This document shows, piece after piece, positions 6,013 to 8,636 of a DNA stretch of 8,636 nt. The position numbers and the translations under genes were made by a program. The notes under the pieces were generated by a model. It ran no database searches, was not told the origin of the DNA, and saw only the letters and a program-made list of their open reading frames with translations. Each line of letters opens with the position of its first letter. Within the stretch, counting starts at the first letter, position 1. Source of the DNA: Deltaproteobacteria bacterium (GTDB lineage Bacteria; Desulfobacterota; DSM-4660; Desulfatiglandales; HGW-15). The stretch is taken from contig CP070840.1 of assembly GCA_020342025.1 (NCBI GenBank), forward strand, positions 1,129,464 through 1,138,099, written 5' to 3'.

Positions 6013-7458
6013 TCAAATCCCTCCCACAAAACGCCCGGGAGAGAAAAGGCCGGAGGGATCCATCTGCGCTTTGATCCGTTTCATGATGACAAAGTCCTGG
6101 GGAGGCATGCCCCAGACGGGCAATCGCTCTTTCATCTGGGCACTGGCTTTCTCGACCAGCAGGTTGCCCCCGATGCTTTGACATTTTTCCAAGAGCTTCT
6201 CTGCAACCGACACGACTCTATCTGCGCTCTTGTCATCTCCTGATCCCAGCAGACAGTGAACCCTACTAACACCACTGCCGGTATGGGCCTGGAGAGCATG
6301 TGCCACTTCCTGCTCCCCACATAGGGAATCCACCGACTGAATGACATCCAAATATCTGGATATGGGATAGTTCAGTTTCACGGAGACCATCCCCGGATAC
6401 CCGGCCGATAATTTGGGGACAAGATTGCTGTAAGCGTCCCAGAAAATGCGATCCGGGTCGTCCGCCAAATGGACATAGTTCTGAGCACCTGACGCTGAGG
6501 CCATTTCCTCAATTTCACGGCCCATTCGCTGGACCGCTTCCCCAAACCCCTCCAGGCCTACAGCAACTACATAGCCGTCACCGTCCATTTCCAAAGCTCC
6601 GTCCTCAACCAAGAGTCCATTGGCCCGCCCATTCAAGAGCTCAACTGCCGACGGTAGCAAGCGGGTCTGAAAAATCTGGTCCACAAATCTGGAGGCAGCA
6701 TCCAGACCGGAAAACCCTAAGAGGCAGGTGCCAAACCGTTCTGGCAGGGGAAGCAGCCTGATTGTCATTTCACCCAGGATCCCCAAACTGCCTCGGGAAC
6801 CGATCATCAGCTTGCACATATCATAGCCGGAGACATTCTTTACCGTCTTGCCTCCCAGTCCAACAATCTCACCATCGGCAGCCACATATCTCACACCCAA
6901 CACCATGTCTCTGGGCAGTCCGTACAGAAGTCTAACCGGTCCGCTGGAATTGGCTGCAATGATTCCCCCCAGCGTGGCGGAATGGCTAAAGGGAGGCATC
7001 ATGGGAATGAAGCAACCCATGTGCTCTCTGTCAGCGCAAACAGGCTCGTCCGAAACGGTGGTGGGGCTTTCGTAGGGAAGATAGCAACGGTTTTCTTCAC
7101 CAGCCAAGGAGGTCTGTAGATCCCGAAATTTCACACCGGCCTGGGCAGTAACGGTCAGGTTCGCCGTATCCATGTCGATGATCTTGTTAAGGCGGTTCGT
7201 GGAGATCACGAGGTGGAGTCGAGAAGGCGGATTACCTACCCCTATCTTGGAACCGCTTCCCCAGGGCACCACAGCCCATTTCTCTTTCTGTGCCATCTTT
7301 ACAACTTGCGATACCTGTGCAAGACTCTCTGGAAAGGCCACGGCTCTTGGCGTCAAATCGTCAACGGCGTGAGCGGAGAGGGTCTCCGGATCACTTTTGA
7401 CCCACTCTGCCTTAAGCATGTCTTTGAGCACTTCCATGGTCTTCGATTCAACCTTCAC
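6013..7458 (-). CDS. FAD-binding oxidase subunit, GlcE/GlcD-like
   Basis: Second flavoprotein subunit of the predicted 2-hydroxyacid dehydrogenase. The 481-residue product has the FAD_binding_4 (PCMH/VAO-type) fold: VVPWGSGSKIGVG (63-75), SATLGGIIAANSSGP (160-174), then KNVSGYDMCKLMIGSRGSLG (207-226). It ends in the family tail DPSGLFSPGRFVGG (467-480). It departs from GlcD in two ways. Where GlcD-type enzymes have HAGDGNLH, it has AHTGSGVSRVH (391-401). It also carries about 25 extra residues with three cysteines (Cys125, Cys141, Cys149) just before the second FAD motif. It is longer than the roughly 350 residues of E. coli GlcE. The start is GTG at 7458 with AGGGAA 7 bases upstream; ATG at 7437 is an alternative. 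It lies between a GlcD-like gene and the Fe-S gene on one strand, which supports the GlcE role. Confidence 0.85.
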   Translation of the reverse strand: MKVESKTMEVLKDMLKAEWVKSDPETLSAHAVDDLTPRAVAFPESLAQVSQVVKMAQKEKWAVVPWGSGSKIGVGNPPSRLHLVISTNRLNKIIDMDTANLTVTAQAGVKFRDLQTSLAGEENRCYLPYESPTTVSDEPVCADREHMGCFIPMMPPFSHSATLGGIIAANSSGPVRLLYGLPRDMVLGVRYVAADGEIVGLGGKTVKNVSGYDMCKLMIGSRGSLGILGEMTIRLLPLPERFGTCLLGFSGLDAASRFVDQIFQTRLLPSAVELLNGRANGLLVEDGALEMDGDGYVVAVGLEGFGEAVQRMGREIEEMASASGAQNYVHLADDPDRIFWDAYSNLVPKLSAGYPGMVSVKLNYPISRYLDVIQSVDSLCGEQEVAHALQAHTGSGVSRVHCLLGSGDDKSADRVVSVAEKLLEKCQSIGGNLLVEKASAQMKERLPVWGMPPQDFVIMKRIKAQMDPSGLFSPGRFVGGI

Positions 7459-7500
7459 TCGTGAGTTCCCTAAAGTCGACTACCACTTATTTTAATCTGT

Positions 7501-7557
7501 CGCAGAGCTCCCAGAGCCGCAGAGAATTTAATTAGACAGGATCAACAGGATTTTTTT
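7501..7557. repeat. Short tandem repeats in the FAD/FAD gene gap
   Basis: CGCAGAG occurs twice with a CCAGAG between (7501-7524). GACAGGATCAACAGGATT follows at 7535-7552, itself a doubled CAGGAT. Both motifs resemble dispersed intergenic repeats common in bacterial genomes. No gene is seen in the 168-bp gap (7459-7626). Confidence 0.5.
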
Positions 7558-7561
7558 GACC

Positions 7562-7611
7562 CTCAAGTTAAGGATAGCTTGAGCGCCCCCGAGTACGGCC
7601 GAGGGGGAGCG
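7562..7611. repeat. Two adjacent stem-loops after the GlcD-like gene
   Basis: CTCAAG (7562-7567) pairs with CTTGAG (7578-7583). Immediately after, CCCCC (7586-7590) can pair with GGGGG (7603-7607), extended by an outer CG/CG pair (7584-7585, 7610-7611) across a bulge. On the minus strand they begin 16 bases past the GlcD-like stop codon. A-rich rather than T-rich sequence follows, so they look like mRNA-stabilising or attenuating structures rather than an intrinsic terminator. Confidence 0.45.
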
Positions 7612-7626
7612 GGCGAGAAAAAATTA

Positions 7627-8636
7627 TTAGACCTGGGCTGGGATCACCTTCCCGGGATTTAGAATGTCTTCTGGATCAAATGCCCGTTTCACCTGCCGCA
7701 TGGACTCCAGGTCACTCTCGGAAAAGATATAAAACATCTCTTTCTTCTTCTCCAGGCCGATCCCATGTTCTCCACTGATGGTGCCCCCCGCATCAGCACA
7801 GATCTTCAGGATCTCAACGGCCGCCTTTCTCGCCTTCTTCCGCTCTTCCTCATCTCTTTCATCAAAAAGGATCAACGGGTGCAAATTGCCATCTCCGGCG
7901 TGAAAAACGTTACCTATCAGCAGGTCGTACTTCTTTCCCGTTTCCAGGACCTTGCTCAAAACTTCAGGGAGTTTTGTTCGTGGGACCGTGCCATCGCCCA
8001 CCATGTAACTGGGCTTCAGGCGGGTGATGGCCCCAAAGGCGCCCTTTCTCCCGGCCCAAAGCTTGGCCCTCTCCGCATCATCTTTAGCAACCTGGACATC
8101 TCTCACATTGTGTCTTTTGCAGATCTCTAAAATCTTTTCCGCCTGGCGCTCCATGCCGTCTTCCATGCCATCCAGCTCAATAACAAGCACGGCCGCCGCA
8201 TCCAGCGGATACCCGGCCTGGACAGAGGCCTCTACAGCCTGCATGACCACATTGTCCATCATCTCCAAGGTGGCCGGCAGGATGCCCTCTGCAATAATGG
8301 CAGACACGGTGTTACTGGCATCCTCGATGGCGTCAAAGATGGCCAACAGGGTCTTCACCTTCTCTGGTGCACGAATGATCTTCAGAATCATTTTTGTGAC
8401 AAGACCCAAAGTCCCTTCACTGCCTACCAGGAGGCCCATGAGATCATACCCTGGATTATCTTGAGCCTTGCCCCCGGTCCAGACCACGCTGCCGTCGTAG
8501 AGGACCATTTCTGCTCCCAGCACGTGGTTGGTTGTGACCCCGTACTTCAGACAGTGGGGTCCCCCGGAATTCTCCCCCAGATTGCCTCCCAGGGTGGAGA
8601 CCTTCTGACTCGCGGGATCTGGAACATAGACAAACC
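7627..8636 (-). CDS. FAD-linked 2-hydroxyacid oxidase catalytic subunit, GlcD-like (5' end outside window)
   Basis: Catalytic flavoprotein of the GlcD / D-lactate / D-2-hydroxyglutarate dehydrogenase family, expected to oxidise a 2-hydroxyacid to the 2-oxoacid. The frame stays open to the right edge; an internal GTG at 8523 is not the start, because conserved sequence continues upstream. The first visible residues read FVYVPDPASQKVSTLGGNL, then GENSGGPHCLKYGVTTNHVLG, the classic FAD-contacting block. Further on are GYDLMGLLVGSEGTLGLVTK, the C-terminal active-site motif NVFHAGDGNLHP, GGTISGEHGIGLEKK and the tail FDPEDILNPGK. About 335 residues are visible of a family length near 460, so roughly the N-terminal quarter is missing. 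It precedes a GlcE-like and a GlcF-like gene on the same strand, as in glcDEF. Family members with glycolate, D-lactate and D-2-hydroxyglutarate as substrate cannot be separated by the visible motifs. Confidence 0.92.
   Translation of the reverse strand, partial: FVYVPDPASQKVSTLGGNLGENSGGPHCLKYGVTTNHVLGAEMVLYDGSVVWTGGKAQDNPGYDLMGLLVGSEGTLGLVTKMILKIIRAPEKVKTLLAIFDAIEDASNTVSAIIAEGILPATLEMMDNVVMQAVEASVQAGYPLDAAAVLVIELDGMEDGMERQAEKILEICKRHNVRDVQVAKDDAERAKLWAGRKGAFGAITRLKPSYMVGDGTVPRTKLPEVLSKVLETGKKYDLLIGNVFHAGDGNLHPLILFDERDEEERKKARKAAVEILKICADAGGTISGEHGIGLEKKKEMFYIFSESDLESMRQVKRAFDPEDILNPGKVIPAQV

Overview
The window holds six protein-coding genes, one of them cut by the right edge, separated by unusually repeat-rich intergenic DNA. 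No rRNA, tRNA, CRISPR array or transposase gene is visible. The gene set is a GlcD/GlcE-type FAD oxidase pair with a two-cluster, two-CCG iron-sulfur partner, a HOT-type iron alcohol dehydrogenase, an (R)-hydratase and an acetoacetyl-CoA synthetase. Together with the palindromic intergenic repeats, this suggests an anaerobic or facultative Desulfobacterota-like ('deltaproteobacterial') bacterium that uses fatty or hydroxy acids. The taxonomic call is inference from gene style only.

Layout from left to right. Positions 1-261 are non-coding, with three hairpin/inverted-repeat structures. Positions 262-2217 (-) encode an acetoacetyl-CoA synthetase (AacS). It has its own sigma70-like promoter, whose -35 box overlaps the U-tract of the terminator of the next gene. 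Positions 2418-2843 (-) encode a MaoC/PhaJ-type (R)-specific enoyl-CoA hydratase. Positions 2858-3340 are a gene-free divergent region with a mosaic of inverted repeats and a consensus-like promoter (TTGACA-17-TATAGT) driving rightward transcription. Positions 3341-4621 (+) encode a bacterial relative of hydroxyacid-oxoacid transhydrogenase (ADHFE1/HOT). Converging on it from the right are three minus-strand genes in the order FAD subunit (7627 to beyond 8636), FAD subunit 2 (6013-7458) and Fe-S subunit (4688-5833). This is the classic GlcD-GlcE-GlcF arrangement of a membrane-associated 2-hydroxyacid dehydrogenase.

How they may work together (inference): HOT oxidises 4-hydroxybutyrate to succinic semialdehyde while reducing 2-oxoglutarate to D-2-hydroxyglutarate. 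A GlcDEF-like complex is a plausible enzyme to re-oxidise that 2-hydroxyacid and pass electrons to the quinone pool. The hydratase and AacS belong to C4 acyl-CoA metabolism (crotonyl-CoA, 3-hydroxybutyryl-CoA, acetoacetyl-CoA). The window could thus be a C4 hydroxyacid/ketone-body catabolic island. A more conservative reading is a lactate or glycolate dehydrogenase operon beside unrelated acyl-CoA genes.

All four intergenic spaces above about 150 bp contain palindromic or tandem repeats, apparently of several families. The most notable is an imperfect inverted repeat of about 127 bp (3191-3317) that contains the -35 box of the HOT gene promoter in one arm and is flanked by AATTCT on both sides.
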